From contig NZ_KB467824.1 of assembly GCF_000344615.1 (NCBI RefSeq), positions 1,701,741-1,765,740 on the forward strand: 64,000 nt of DNA, written 5' to 3'. A program made the position numbers and the translations under genes. Below are positions 35,149 through 44,442 of the stretch, one piece after another; the stretch's first letter is position 1; each line of letters starts with the position of its first letter. Source of the DNA: Janthinobacterium sp. CG3 (lineage in GTDB: Bacteria > Pseudomonadota > Gammaproteobacteria > Burkholderiales > Burkholderiaceae_D). Below the pieces are notes generated by a model that ran no database searches, was not told where the DNA came from, and saw only the letters and a program-made list of their open reading frames with translations.

Positions 35149-36450
35149 ATGACACCTGACACCAGCGGCACCAGCGGCACCAACGGCACCAGCCATACGC
35201 GCGACGACGCCAGCGCCGCGGCCGCGCCCGCATCGGCCGGCAACCTCAATTTCGTCCTGGTCTGCGTCTTCATCGACATGCTCGGCATCGGCCTGGTGGT
35301 GCCGGTGCTGCCGATTCTGGTGGGCGAGTTCGTCGCCGGCCGCGACGCCCAGGCGCTCTGGTTCGGCGTGCTGGCGGCCGTCTTCGGCTTGCTGCAATTC
35401 GTCTTCATGCCGATGCTGGGCGCCATCAGCGACCGCGTCGGGCGGCGCCCGGTGCTGATGTACTCGATGGCCGGCATGTGCCTGAACTTCCTGGCCACCG
35501 GCTTGGCGCCGAACCTGGCCTGCCTGTTCATCGGCCGCGTCATCGGCGGCATCTCGTCGGCCAGCATGTCGGTCGCCTCGGCCTACGCCTCCGACATCTC
35601 GACGCGCGAGAACCGCGCCAAGAGCTTCGGCAAGGTCGGCGCCGCCTTCGGCCTGGGCTTCATATGCGGGCCGATGCTGGGCGGCCTGCTCGGCTCGGTC
35701 AACCTGCAACTGCCGTTTTTCGTCGCCGCCGCGCTGTCGGCCGGCAACCTGTTGTACGGCTATCTGTACGTGCCGGAATCGCTGGCGCCGGCGCAGCGCG
35801 CGCCGTTCAAGCTGACGGCCGTCAACCCGTTCGCGGCGCTGGCCAAGCTGGGCCGGCGCACCGAAATCCGCGGCCTGGTGGTGGCCTTCGGCATCATGAC
35901 CTTCGCCCAGATGATGTTGCAGTCGACCTGGGTGCTGTACACCCACTTCCGCTTCGACTGGAGTCCGCGCGAAAACGGCATCGCCCTGTTTTGCGTCGGC
36001 CTGTGCGCGGCGGTGGTGCAGGCCGCGCTGCTGGGGCCGCTGATCAAGCGCTTCGGCGAAGTCCGCCTGGCGCTGCTGGGCATGAGCTCCGGCTGCATCA
36101 CCTTCCTGCTGTACGGCCTGGCGACCGAGGGCTGGATGATGTACGTATTCATCCTGTGTAACCTGCTGGCGTTCGCCGCCGCACCCGCGCTGCAGGGCCT
36201 GATTTCGAAGTCGGCCGAGGCGCACGAACAGGGCGAGTTGATGGGCTCGCTGCAATCGATCAGCAGCCTCGGCGTCGTCGTCATGCCGCTGGTGGGCAGC
36301 GTGATCCTGGGCGAGGTGAGCCACCTGCCGGCCAACGACTGGCGCATCGGCAGCAGCTTTTTCGTCTGCTCGGCGATGCAGGCGCTGGCCATCGTCGTGG
36401 CTTGGCGCTATTTCGACGCGCGCCGGGCGGCGCGCGAACTGGCGCCGTGA
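35149..36450 (+). CDS. MFS transporter, TetA-like (TCR/Tet family)
   Basis: A 433-residue 12-helix drug-proton antiporter of the major facilitator superfamily. The Tet-type pattern is clear: FIDMLGIGLVVPVLPIL in helix 1, motif A as GAISDRVGRRPVL near residue 90, and VASAYASDISTRENRAKSFG in the loop after helix 4. The first 35 residues are an unusual Thr/Ser/Gly-rich hydrophilic extension encoded by a nine-base tandem repeat at 35164-35195. Resistance to tetracycline should not be assumed; many chromosomal members export other compounds. Confidence 0.88.
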   Translation: MTPDTSGTSGTNGTSHTRDDASAAAAPASAGNLNFVLVCVFIDMLGIGLVVPVLPILVGEFVAGRDAQALWFGVLAAVFGLLQFVFMPMLGAISDRVGRRPVLMYSMAGMCLNFLATGLAPNLACLFIGRVIGGISSASMSVASAYASDISTRENRAKSFGKVGAAFGLGFICGPMLGGLLGSVNLQLPFFVAAALSAGNLLYGYLYVPESLAPAQRAPFKLTAVNPFAALAKLGRRTEIRGLVVAFGIMTFAQMMLQSTWVLYTHFRFDWSPRENGIALFCVGLCAAVVQAALLGPLIKRFGEVRLALLGMSSGCITFLLYGLATEGWMMYVFILCNLLAFAAAPALQGLISKSAEAHEQGELMGSLQSISSLGVVVMPLVGSVILGEVSHLPANDWRIGSSFFVCSAMQALAIVVAWRYFDARRAARELAP

Positions 36451-36546
36451 CGGCGCGCCAAGATCGTGCGATTTAACAACAAATCGACAACGATACACAG
36501 AGCACAGCGCAGTCCCGATTCCGCGTCACCGCATGGATGCACAGCT

Positions 36547-36978
36547 ATGGCACACTCTTCCTCCCCTTTGCGCCGCGCGCTGGCCTTATTCGGCCTGGCG
36601 GCGCCCCCGCTGGGCTGGGCCGATTGCTCGCGCGACATCATCGTGCCGGTCGCGCCGATCGGCCTGAGCGTCGTCGTCAGCCCGAACGCCATCGGCGGCA
36701 TCTATCCGCAGCTGCTGCGCGGCCTCGGCGCCAAGGCCGCTTGCAACGTCGTCTTCTCGGCGGCGTCGCGCGCCCGCCTCGAAGTGATGTACGAGATCGG
36801 CTCGGCCGAAGTGCTGATTCCGGCCAGCGGCACGCCGCGGCGCGACCAGCACGGCCGGTTCGTGCCGCTGCTCGGCAACCGGCCGCCGCTGATCTCGGTG
36901 CACAGCGCGCGCGCGCCGATCCACAGCGTGCAGGACTACCGTGCGGAGATTTTGTTCGGCAACATCCGGCCGCGCTGA
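36547..36978 (+). CDS. Truncated periplasmic solute-binding protein
   Basis: A 143-residue exported protein with a signal peptide (ALALFGLAAPPLGWA) and only the first lobe of a family 3-type solute-binding protein (IIVPVAPIGLSVVVSPNAIGGIYPQLL, then PLISVHSARAPIHSVQDYRA). Full-length relatives are about 250-290 residues, and one at 57963 is 256. The second lobe is missing, and the next gene begins four bases after the stop. It is probably a degenerate remnant, though a short functional form cannot be excluded. The ATG at 36547 precedes the signal peptide directly; the in-frame upstream start is not supported. Confidence 0.6.
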   Translation: MAHSSSPLRRALALFGLAAPPLGWADCSRDIIVPVAPIGLSVVVSPNAIGGIYPQLLRGLGAKAACNVVFSAASRARLEVMYEIGSAEVLIPASGTPRRDQHGRFVPLLGNRPPLISVHSARAPIHSVQDYRAEILFGNIRPR

Positions 36979-36981
36979 ACA

Positions 36982-37824
36982 ATGCCCAGCCACGTCGTCG
37001 CCATCGTCCTCTTCGCGGCCCTGCTACACGCCAGCTGGAACGCCATCGTCAAGGCCGGCAAGGACACCTTCCTGACGACCGTGCTGGTGGCCGCCGGGGC
37101 CGCCATGATCGCGGCGCTGGGCTTGCCGATGCTGGCGCCGCCGGCGCCGGCCAGCTGGCCCTTCCTGGCGGCCTCGGCGTTGGCGCAACTGGCCTACTAC
37201 GCGCTGCTGGCGGCGGCCTACCGCGGCGCCGACATGAGCCAGGCCTACCCCCTGATGCGCGGCAGCGCGCCGTTGCTGGTGGCGCTGGCCAGCGGCCCGC
37301 TGATCGGCGAGCACCTGTCGGCCCGGCAGGCGCTGGCCGTCGCCTGCATCTGCGCCGGCATTCTCGGCCTGTATGTCGGTGGCGCCGCGAAGGGCGCGGC
37401 GGCGCGCCGCGGCAGCGCGTACGCGCTGCTGAACGCCGGCGTGATCGCCGCCTACACGCTGATCGACGGCGTCGGCGTGCGCCGCTCCGGCGCACCGGCC
37501 GCCTACACGATGTGGATTTTCCTGCTGACCGGCGGCGCGCTGCTGGGCTGGACCCTGGCGACCCGCCGCGCCGCGCTGTTGGACTATGCGCGCGGCAACT
37601 GGCGCCTAGGTGCGCTCGGCGGCGCCGGCACGCTGGCCTCCTACGGCCTGGCGCTGTGGGCGATGACGCAGGCGCCGGTGGCGAGCATCGCGGCGCTGCG
37701 CGAAACGGCGATCCTGTTCGCCCTCGCCATCGCTGGCGTTTTCCTGCGCGAGACAATCAGCCCGCGCCGCTACGTGGCCATCGGCCTGGTCGCCTGCGGC
37801 GCGGCGGCGATGCGGCTGGCATGA
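36982..37824 (+). CDS. EamA/DMT family transporter
   Basis: A 280-residue inner-membrane protein with ten hydrophobic helices in two EamA repeats of about 140 residues. The first half contains LHASWNAIVKAGKD and AYRGADMSQAYPLMRG, and the second AYTLIDGVGVRRSG and VASIAALRETAILFALAIAGVFLRE. This subgroup of drug/metabolite transporters exports metabolites; the substrate is unknown. It starts four bases after the truncated solute-binding gene. Confidence 0.88.
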   Translation: MPSHVVAIVLFAALLHASWNAIVKAGKDTFLTTVLVAAGAAMIAALGLPMLAPPAPASWPFLAASALAQLAYYALLAAAYRGADMSQAYPLMRGSAPLLVALASGPLIGEHLSARQALAVACICAGILGLYVGGAAKGAAARRGSAYALLNAGVIAAYTLIDGVGVRRSGAPAAYTMWIFLLTGGALLGWTLATRRAALLDYARGNWRLGALGGAGTLASYGLALWAMTQAPVASIAALRETAILFALAIAGVFLRETISPRRYVAIGLVACGAAAMRLA

Positions 37825-38031
37825 GCTTGCCGGAAAGCGACGCCCGACGTCGCGTACGGCAAGCAATGCGACACCGCGCCGGCTAAACCTCGCTCTGCTT
37901 CCAGCACGAACACCAGAACCACAAGTTTGGCATTGCACGGGACGGGGAGCAGCCGGCGTTTGCGGTCCCGCATCGGCAATGATCCGGCGCAAGCGCTTGA
38001 CAGACCGGCGGCAAACTGCAACCATACCGCC
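37825..38031. other. Intergenic region before the trpS leader
   Basis: No supported gene. An imperfect inverted repeat runs from 37931 to 37981 (CATTGC and CGGGAC pairing with GTCCCG and GCAATG). TTGACA at 37997-38002 is a perfect -35; the best -10 at the right distance (AACCAT, 38020-38025) is poor. Confidence 0.5.
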
Positions 38032-38106
38032 ATGAAATCATTTGAATCACATCGCGCTTGCTTGAATTGGTGGTCCCGCTCTCAGCGCGCGGCCACTTCA
38101 TTGTGA
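38032..38106 (+). CDS. Putative tryptophan leader peptide of trpS
   Basis: A 24-codon open frame, MKSFESHRACLNWWSRSQ and on to a TGA, with adjacent TGG codons at 38068-38073. It lies between a TTGACA element and trpS and is followed by a terminator-like hairpin. No Shine-Dalgarno sequence precedes the ATG. If transcription starts about seven bases after the -10 candidate, the transcript would begin at or next to this ATG, as in the leaderless trpL of Sinorhizobium. Tandem Trp codons directly upstream of the tryptophanyl-tRNA synthetase gene make ribosome-stalling attenuation the natural reading. Confidence 0.65.
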   Translation: MKSFESHRACLNWWSRSQRAATSL

Positions 38107-38150
38107 TGTGATTTTTTATCAACGCCGCCTCGATCAGGTGGCGTTGTTGT
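38070..38150 (+). promoter_or_regulatory. Putative Trp attenuator: alternative hairpins before trpS
   Basis: Hairpin 1:2 joins GTGG (38070-38073) and CGCT (38077-38080) with AGCG (38084-38087) and CCAC (38093-38096), covering the Trp codons. Hairpin 3:4 is AACGCCGCCT (38121-38130), loop CGATC, AGGTGGCGTT (38136-38145) with one G-U pair, followed by GTTGTTTC. Strand 2 (GCCACTT, 38092-38098) can instead pair with AGGTGGC (38136-38142), which would break the terminator. Low Trp-tRNA would stall the ribosome at the TGG codons and allow read-through to trpS. Confidence 0.6.
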
Positions 38151-38188
38151 TTCGCGCGGCTTGATGGGGGCGACCGAAAGGAACCCCG

Positions 38189-39211
<1,023 letters not shown>

Positions 39212-39284
39212 TTTTTCGCCCGCCGCGCGCCTCACTAACAGGCGCGGCGCAAGCTTGGTTTTCCGGCGTCGGCGGCGGCTCCGC

Positions 39285-39312
39285 GTCGGCTTACGCTGCC
39301 GCTAATCCGACC
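39285..39312. repeat. Dispersed palindrome, family A copy 5
   Basis: GTCGGCTTACGC and GCTAATCCGACC form inverted arms around TGCC between trpS and ycaO. Confidence 0.55.
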
Positions 39313-39416
39313 TCCGATCGACGCCAGCGGTTTTGCTTAACTCCCCGGCAATTCCCCGCAGTAAGGTAAAATACCCGGCTCGTTCGTCCGCCCGTCCCCA
39401 TTCAGTGAGAATCCGC

Positions 39417-41132
39417 ATGCAAACCTTTATTATCGGCAAAGACGCCGCCCTCGAATCGACCATCGACACCATGCAGAAGAAGCTGGCGGCGCGCGGCTTC
39501 AAACTCAACGAGTCGTCGCTGCTGCACGAAGTCGACGGCATCTGGTCGACCCATATGAAGGACAACGACTGCCCGATGCTGTTCTCCAACGGCAAGGGCG
39601 CGACCGAGCTAGCGGCCCGCGCCAGCGCCTATGGCGAATTCTTCGAACGCCTCGGCACGCACTATTTCTGGACCCACTTCTACCTCGGTGAAACGCGCGC
39701 CAAGCGGCCGTTCGTGCATTATCCGCAAGAGCGCTGGTTCGCCCCGACCGAAGACGGCAAGTGGCCGGCCGGGATCCTCAACGCCGACCTGCACGCCTTC
39801 TACAACCCCGAAGGCGACATCGGCGACGACGTGCTGGTCGACCTGAACTCGGGCAACGTCGAGCGCGGCATCTGCGCGCTGCCGTACACCCGCCTGCGCG
39901 ACGACAGCCAAGCCCTGATCCCGGTCAACATCATCGGCAACTTGTACGTCAGCAACGGCATGGCCGCCGGCAACACGCTGATGGAGGCGCGCACCCAGGC
40001 GCTGTCGGAAATTTTCGAGCGCGCCATCAAATACCGCATCATCGCCGAAGGCCTGTGCCTGCCGGAAGTGCCGGACGAGGTCATCGCCCGCTTCCCGAGC
40101 ATCCAGGCCGGCATCGCCGGTTTGCGCAAGGCCGGCTTCGGCATCCTGGTCAAGGACGCCTCGCTGGGCGGCAAGTACCCGGTGATGAACGTGACGCTGG
40201 TGCATCCGAAGGACCAGGGCGTGTTCTCCAGCTATGGCGCGCACCCGCGCTTTGAAATCGCGCTGGAGCGCGCCATGACCGAATTGCTGCAGGGCCGCGC
40301 GCTCGACTCGCTGGAAGGCTTCCCGGAGCCGGGCTTCGACATGGACGAGATCAACGCCGTCGCCAACCTGGAAATCCACTTCGTCGATTCGAGCGGCGTG
40401 ATCAGCTGGAACTTCATGGGCGACACGCCGGACTTCCCGTTCGCCGACTGGAACTTCAGCAACACCACGGCCGAAGACTACCAGTGGCTGGTCGACTGCA
40501 TCCACGGCGAAGGCAAGGATATCTACGTCGCCGACTTCAGCGAGCAAGGCGCGTATAGCTGCCGCATCCTGGTGCCGGGCATGTCCGAAATCTATCCGGT
40601 CGAAGACCTGGAATGGGAAAACAACAGCATCGGCAACGGCATGCGTTCGCAACTGGTGCGCCTGCACGACTTGAGCGAGGACGAGGCCGAGGCATTGCTG
40701 GCCGACTTGCAAACGTCGAACCTGAACGACGAGCGGCCGCTGTGGGAAGTGCTGGGCCTGGCCGTTCCGCTGGGCACGCCGTGGAAACAGTTGCGCATCG
40801 GCGAACTGAAGACGCTGCTGGCCTTGGCGGTCGGCGACAAGGAAGCGATCCTCGAAGGTTGCGACTGGATCCACCACTTCAAGGATCTGGCGCCGGCGCG
40901 CCGCCTGGTGTACCGCTGCATCGAAAGCATCCTCAACGTCGGGGACGTGGACAACTACCGCCGTTCGCTGGTCATGCTGTACGGCGCGGAAACCGTGCGC
41001 CAGGCCGAAGCGCTGCTGGAGCGCAGCGAGCGTTTCTTCGGCCTGGAAACCCTGGGCGTGGATTTCGAAGGCAGCGCGATGCACCAGACGCTGCTGGCGG
41101 CCTACGACAAGCTGTTCGCGGCCGACCGCTAA
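39417..41132 (+). CDS. ycaO: YcaO protein, ATP-dependent cyclodehydratase-like (YcaO domain)
   Basis: A 571-residue protein that matches E. coli YcaO throughout by eye: MQTFIIGKDAALE at the start, FSNGKGATELAARASAYGEFFERL, NIIGNLYVSNGMAAGNT, ARTQALSEIFERAIKYRI, GAHPRFEIALERAMTELLQGR, DSSGVISWNF and VPGMSEIYPVEDL. The E-x-x-x-x-E and SEIFER-type glutamates form the ATP-binding site of the YcaO fold. E. coli YcaO is linked genetically to RimO beta-methylthiolation of ribosomal protein S12, and the orphan form has no peptide substrate beside it here. The ATG at 39417 gives the E. coli-like N terminus. Confidence 0.93.
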   Translation: MQTFIIGKDAALESTIDTMQKKLAARGFKLNESSLLHEVDGIWSTHMKDNDCPMLFSNGKGATELAARASAYGEFFERLGTHYFWTHFYLGETRAKRPFVHYPQERWFAPTEDGKWPAGILNADLHAFYNPEGDIGDDVLVDLNSGNVERGICALPYTRLRDDSQALIPVNIIGNLYVSNGMAAGNTLMEARTQALSEIFERAIKYRIIAEGLCLPEVPDEVIARFPSIQAGIAGLRKAGFGILVKDASLGGKYPVMNVTLVHPKDQGVFSSYGAHPRFEIALERAMTELLQGRALDSLEGFPEPGFDMDEINAVANLEIHFVDSSGVISWNFMGDTPDFPFADWNFSNTTAEDYQWLVDCIHGEGKDIYVADFSEQGAYSCRILVPGMSEIYPVEDLEWENNSIGNGMRSQLVRLHDLSEDEAEALLADLQTSNLNDERPLWEVLGLAVPLGTPWKQLRIGELKTLLALAVGDKEAILEGCDWIHHFKDLAPARRLVYRCIESILNVGDVDNYRRSLVMLYGAETVRQAEALLERSERFFGLETLGVDFEGSAMHQTLLAAYDKLFAADR

Positions 41133-41134
41133 GC

Positions 41135-41440
41135 GTGGGCGACGCGGCGCCGGGCTGGGGCCTGCCCTACTGGGTGGCGGCGACCTACCTGTTCGCCAGC
41201 GCGCTGTGCTTCATCGCCTACGCCGTCGACAAGTCCGCCGCCAAGGCGAAGCGCCGCCGCACGCCGGAGCGCACGCTGCTGCTGCTCGGCCTGGCCTGCG
41301 GCTGGCCCGGCGCCGTGCTGGCGCAGCAGTGGCTGCGGCACAAGTCGAGCAAGGCCTCGTTTCGCTGGAAGTTTTGGGGGACGGTGGCGCTGAACGTGGC
41401 CGCGTTGGCGGCCGTCGGCTATGCGGTGCCGGCCCGTTGA
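41135..41440 (+). CDS. DUF1294 small membrane protein
   Basis: A 101-residue protein with the DUF1294 pattern: a first hydrophobic helix, then FIAYAVDKSAAKAKRRRTPERTLLLLGLACGWPGAVLAQQWLRHKSSKASFRWKFW and a second membrane span. Function is unknown. It begins with GTG two bases after the ycaO stop, with no separate promoter visible, so it should be translated from the ycaO transcript. Confidence 0.8.
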   Translation: MGDAAPGWGLPYWVAATYLFASALCFIAYAVDKSAAKAKRRRTPERTLLLLGLACGWPGAVLAQQWLRHKSSKASFRWKFWGTVALNVAALAAVGYAVPAR

Positions 41441-41477
41441 ACGGGCCGCTGGCGGCATACCTACCCAGGGCAAAGAG

Positions 41478-41507
41478 CCGGGGTCGGACCTGAAGGTCCG
41501 CCCCCGG
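41478..41507. repeat. Dispersed palindrome, family B copy
   Basis: CCGGGGTCGGACC and GGTCCGCCCCCGG pair around TGAA after the DUF1294 gene. The core matches 27369-27400, and the preceding GCAAAGAGCCGGGGTC recurs at about 58778. Confidence 0.6.
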
Positions 41508-41548
41508 GCTGACGCCCTTGCTTTTCATCGGCTCGACGTCGAGGCCGG

Positions 41549-42304
41549 CTAGGCTTGCTTCTTGAAAATCGGGTCGACGATGAATTGCTGCGCCTTGATG
41601 CGCAAGTCGCGCTCCTCGTCCAGCTCGGCCTTCACTTCGCCCAGTTCGTCGCGCTCCGCTTCCAGCAAGACTTTGGTGGCGGCCAGCTCGGCTTCGACGC
41701 GGCCCATCCCCTCCAGCCGCAGTTGCGCTTCGATCAACTCGGCGCGCGCCAGCTCGGCCGCCTCTTCCAGCCGGGGAATATCCTCCAACTTGAACTGCGC
41801 CTTGGCCAGGTCCATGCGCGCCTGCTCGGCCGCCGCCTCCAGCCGCGGCAGGCTTTCCAGGCGCAACTGCGCCTTCGCCAGATCGGTGCGCGCCTGCCCC
41901 GCCACCACGCGTTCGCGCTCCAGCTCTTCCTTCAAGGCCTCCAGCTCGCCGCTCTGGGTGTCGATCAACTCCAACTGGCGCTCGTTCTCCGTCGCCAGGT
42001 CGGACGCCTCCTGCATGTGCTCGGCCATCTCCCCCTCCAGCACGGCGCTGCTCGCGGCCACCTCTTGGCCGACGAAATCGAGTATCGCCCGCCGCAACAC
42101 CGGCGACAGGTCGGCCACCGCCGCCACTTGGCGCTGCGTGGCCGATTTCTTGCGCTGCCACAGCTTGCTGATCGTTCCCAGGCATCCAATATTGCCCATC
42201 TGTTCGCGCAGCGCCCGCGAAGTCACCTTGACGCCATTGGCCTGGAGCGCCTCGGCGGCGGCGCCGACTTGCTCGGCGGTAATTTTTACTTCGCGTCCGA
42301 TCAT
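41549..42304 (-). CDS. KfrA-like DNA-binding coiled-coil protein
   Basis: A 251-residue protein with an N-terminal KfrA-type DNA-binding domain (VKITAEQVGAAAEALQANGVKVTSRALREQMGNIGCLGTISKLWQ) followed by a long coiled coil. Within it are three degenerate tandem repeats beginning ARTDLAKAQLRLE, ARMDLAKAQFKLE and ARAELIEAQLRLE, each about 26 residues. KfrA proteins are plasmid-encoded nucleoid-like regulators or stability factors; chromosomal copies occur in betaproteobacteria. MIGREVKI at 42304 is preferred over longer in-frame starts because the KfrA domain begins right there. Its exact role here is unknown. Confidence 0.8.
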   Translation of the reverse strand: MIGREVKITAEQVGAAAEALQANGVKVTSRALREQMGNIGCLGTISKLWQRKKSATQRQVAAVADLSPVLRRAILDFVGQEVAASSAVLEGEMAEHMQEASDLATENERQLELIDTQSGELEALKEELERERVVAGQARTDLAKAQLRLESLPRLEAAAEQARMDLAKAQFKLEDIPRLEEAAELARAELIEAQLRLEGMGRVEAELAATKVLLEAERDELGEVKAELDEERDLRIKAQQFIVDPIFKKQA

Positions 42305-42442
42305 AATGTGCTCATCGAGTTGGTTAATGTTTGCTATCTTATATACGGCGTCAAAAGGCGTAAAGTTATTCTCGGTGATTATTACCATATCGCAACAAGA
42401 AAGCGCGCCGGCCGGCAACATGCGGCGCGCCGGCCGAAAAAA

Positions 42443-43675
42443 CTACAGGAAGCGGGAAACGGCGTGCAGCGCCAGGCCGACCAGGCCGCCGACCAGGGTG
42501 CCGTTGATGCGGATATACTGCAGGTCCTTGCCGACGTGCAGTTCGAACTTGCGCGCCACCGTGTCGGCGTCCCAGTTGCCGATGGCGCGCCGGACCACCG
42601 CCACGATCACGTCGCGCCGCTCGACGACGGTGTCGACCAGCACCGCCCGAATCCACACGTTGAGCTTGCGGCGGATCGCCGCGTCGTCGCTCAGCGCCCG
42701 GCTGAACACCCGCAGCGCCTGCTCGGCGCCGCCGGCCAGGCGCGAATCGGCCGCCGTCGCGTCGGCCAGCAGGCGCTGCTTGACATCCCGCCAAACCTGG
42801 CCGGCGTAGCCGCGAAACAGCGGATGGCCGAGGCTGTGGCCGACCAAGCCTTGCAACTTCTCTTCGTACTCGGGCGAGGTGGCCAGGTTGGCGATCAACT
42901 CCTCGGTGGCGCTGTGGAAGCGCGCGCGCCACTCGCTGTCCGCGCCCTGGATTTCACCCAGGATCGCCTGCACGCCCTCCATCAGGCGCTCGAAGAATTT
43001 TTCGTCGACCGCCTTGGGCAGCCAACGCGGACTGTTTTCATGGACTTTTTGGCGGATGTACGGGCGGTTCTCCTCCAGCGCCCGCGCGACGATGCCGAGG
43101 ATCCGTTCAAGCAGCACGTGGTGCTGGCCGCCGGCCACCAGCACCGCCAGCACCTGCGCCAGCAGCGGCGCAAACTTGACATCCTTCATCGCGCCGGACA
43201 GCGCGCTGCGCATGAAGCGGGCCGCCTGCTCGTCCTCGACCAGGCGCAGCAGTGCCGGCAGCGCCGCCGCCACCTGGCCGGCGATGGCGCGGGCGTTGCC
43301 GTCGCGCGCCAGCCAGCGCGCCGCCGCGCCGGCGAAGTCGACCCGCGCCAACTCCTCGCCGACCACCTCGCGCGTGAGAAAATTGTGTTCAAGGAAACTG
43401 GCGATGCTCTCGCCGATGCGCTCCTTGTTGCGTGGAATGATGGCGGTGTGCGGAATCGGCAAGCCGAGCGGATGGCGGAACAGCGCCGTGACGGCGAACC
43501 AGTCGGCCAGCGCGCCCACCATCGCCGCCTCGGCGAAAGCGCCGACGATGACGAAGGCCGGGTGGCGCGCCCGCAGCAGGCGCGAAACGACGAACAATAC
43601 CGCCATCAGCACCAGCAAGCCGGTGGCGATGCCGCGCATCCTGTTCAGTTGGGCCAGCTGCTGGCGTTCTTGCAT
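42443..43675 (-). CDS. DUF445 membrane protein, YjiN-like
   Basis: A 410-residue inner-membrane protein. Two hydrophobic helices near the N terminus frame the DUF445 hallmark AFAEAAMVGALADWFAVTALFRHPLGLPIPHTAIIPRNKERIG. The last segment (LQYIRINGTLVGGLVGL) is a conserved C-terminal helix, and the middle is a long helical region. E. coli YjiN is the named relative; function is uncharacterised. GGAAGG upstream supports the start. It lies 36 bases downstream of the Lon-N protein gene and is probably in the same operon. Confidence 0.9.
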   Translation of the reverse strand: MQERQQLAQLNRMRGIATGLLVLMAVLFVVSRLLRARHPAFVIVGAFAEAAMVGALADWFAVTALFRHPLGLPIPHTAIIPRNKERIGESIASFLEHNFLTREVVGEELARVDFAGAAARWLARDGNARAIAGQVAAALPALLRLVEDEQAARFMRSALSGAMKDVKFAPLLAQVLAVLVAGGQHHVLLERILGIVARALEENRPYIRQKVHENSPRWLPKAVDEKFFERLMEGVQAILGEIQGADSEWRARFHSATEELIANLATSPEYEEKLQGLVGHSLGHPLFRGYAGQVWRDVKQRLLADATAADSRLAGGAEQALRVFSRALSDDAAIRRKLNVWIRAVLVDTVVERRDVIVAVVRRAIGNWDADTVARKFELHVGKDLQYIRINGTLVGGLVGLALHAVSRFL

Positions 43676-43711
43676 GATCTGCCTTCCGTCGGCGGCGCCG
43701 CTTCGTTCCGG

Positions 43712-44329
43712 CTATTCCAGCAGCAAGCCGTTTTCCGAGAGCAAGTCCTGGACCAGTTCCAGCCGCAACACCGGATTTTCCTGCACCAGCAGGCGCTGCT
43801 TCTGGCCGACGTCGAGCGACAGCAAGTCGCACCAGCGATTGGCAACCCAGCCGCACTCGTCGAGTTTGAACGGCGGCGCCAGCGGCATCTTCGCCGCGGC
43901 AATCTGACGTTGCTGCAATGAACGGATCAGCGCGCCGAGGGCGTTGGCGACGTTTTGCAGCTCGGGCGGAATGGCCACGACCTTGTCCGGCGCCAGCATC
44001 CGCACCTCGGCCATCCACAGGCCGTTCTTCAGGCGCTCGCTGGCGCGCAGGCGGAAACGCTCGGCGCCAACGCACCGCACGTGCAGCAGGCCGGCCAGCG
44101 GCGCGTCCCAGTCGACCACCCGGGCCAGCGTACCGACCTCGCTGAGCGTCTCCAACTGGTCGGGCTTGCGCACCTCGGCCCCGGCGAGCAGGGCGACGAC
44201 GCCGAAGGGCTGGTCGGCGGCGATGCATTTACTGACCATGTCCAGATAGCGCACCTCGAACACCTGCAAGGGCAAGTGGCCGTCGGGAAACAGGACCGTA
44301 TTGAGCGGGAACAAGGGAATCGATGCCAT
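43712..44329 (-). CDS. Lon N-terminal (substrate-binding) domain protein
   Basis: A 205-residue stand-alone LON-N/PUA-like domain: IPLFPLNTVLFPDGHLPLQVFEVRYLDM at the start, then PFGVVALLAGAEV, GTLARVVDWD and FRLRASER. No AAA or protease domain follows. Such proteins are common in proteobacteria; the domain binds substrate in Lon, but the role alone is unknown. The ATG at 44329 places the conserved IPLFPLN motif at the N terminus. It overlaps no gene and precedes the DUF445 gene. Confidence 0.87.
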   Translation of the reverse strand: MASIPLFPLNTVLFPDGHLPLQVFEVRYLDMVSKCIAADQPFGVVALLAGAEVRKPDQLETLSEVGTLARVVDWDAPLAGLLHVRCVGAERFRLRASERLKNGLWMAEVRMLAPDKVVAIPPELQNVANALGALIRSLQQRQIAAAKMPLAPPFKLDECGWVANRWCDLLSLDVGQKQRLLVQENPVLRLELVQDLLSENGLLLE

Positions 44330-44404
44330 TGCCCATGATGGCACGAATGGACATTTCGTGCGCGCCGGCTGTTGGGCGAGCGCGACGCCGGCGCCGACCG
44401 CAAA

Positions 44405-44423
44405 CCAGGGGCGTCACCCCTGG
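44405..44423. terminator. Hairpin between rhlE and the Lon-N gene
   Basis: CCAGGGG and CCCCTGG pair around CGTCA just downstream of rhlE. There is no T run, so termination efficiency is uncertain. Confidence 0.4.
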
Positions 44424-44442
44424 GTCAGCGGCGCTTGGGCGT

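Noticed and set aside
35149..36450. Assignment as a tetracycline resistance gene
   Set aside because: Motifs place it in the TCR/Tet subfamily only; there is no adjoining tetR and many chromosomal members export other compounds.
37770..38033. An 87-codon minus-strand frame between EamA and trpS
   Set aside because: No ribosome site or recognisable domain; it overlaps the end of the EamA gene and the trpS promoter region.
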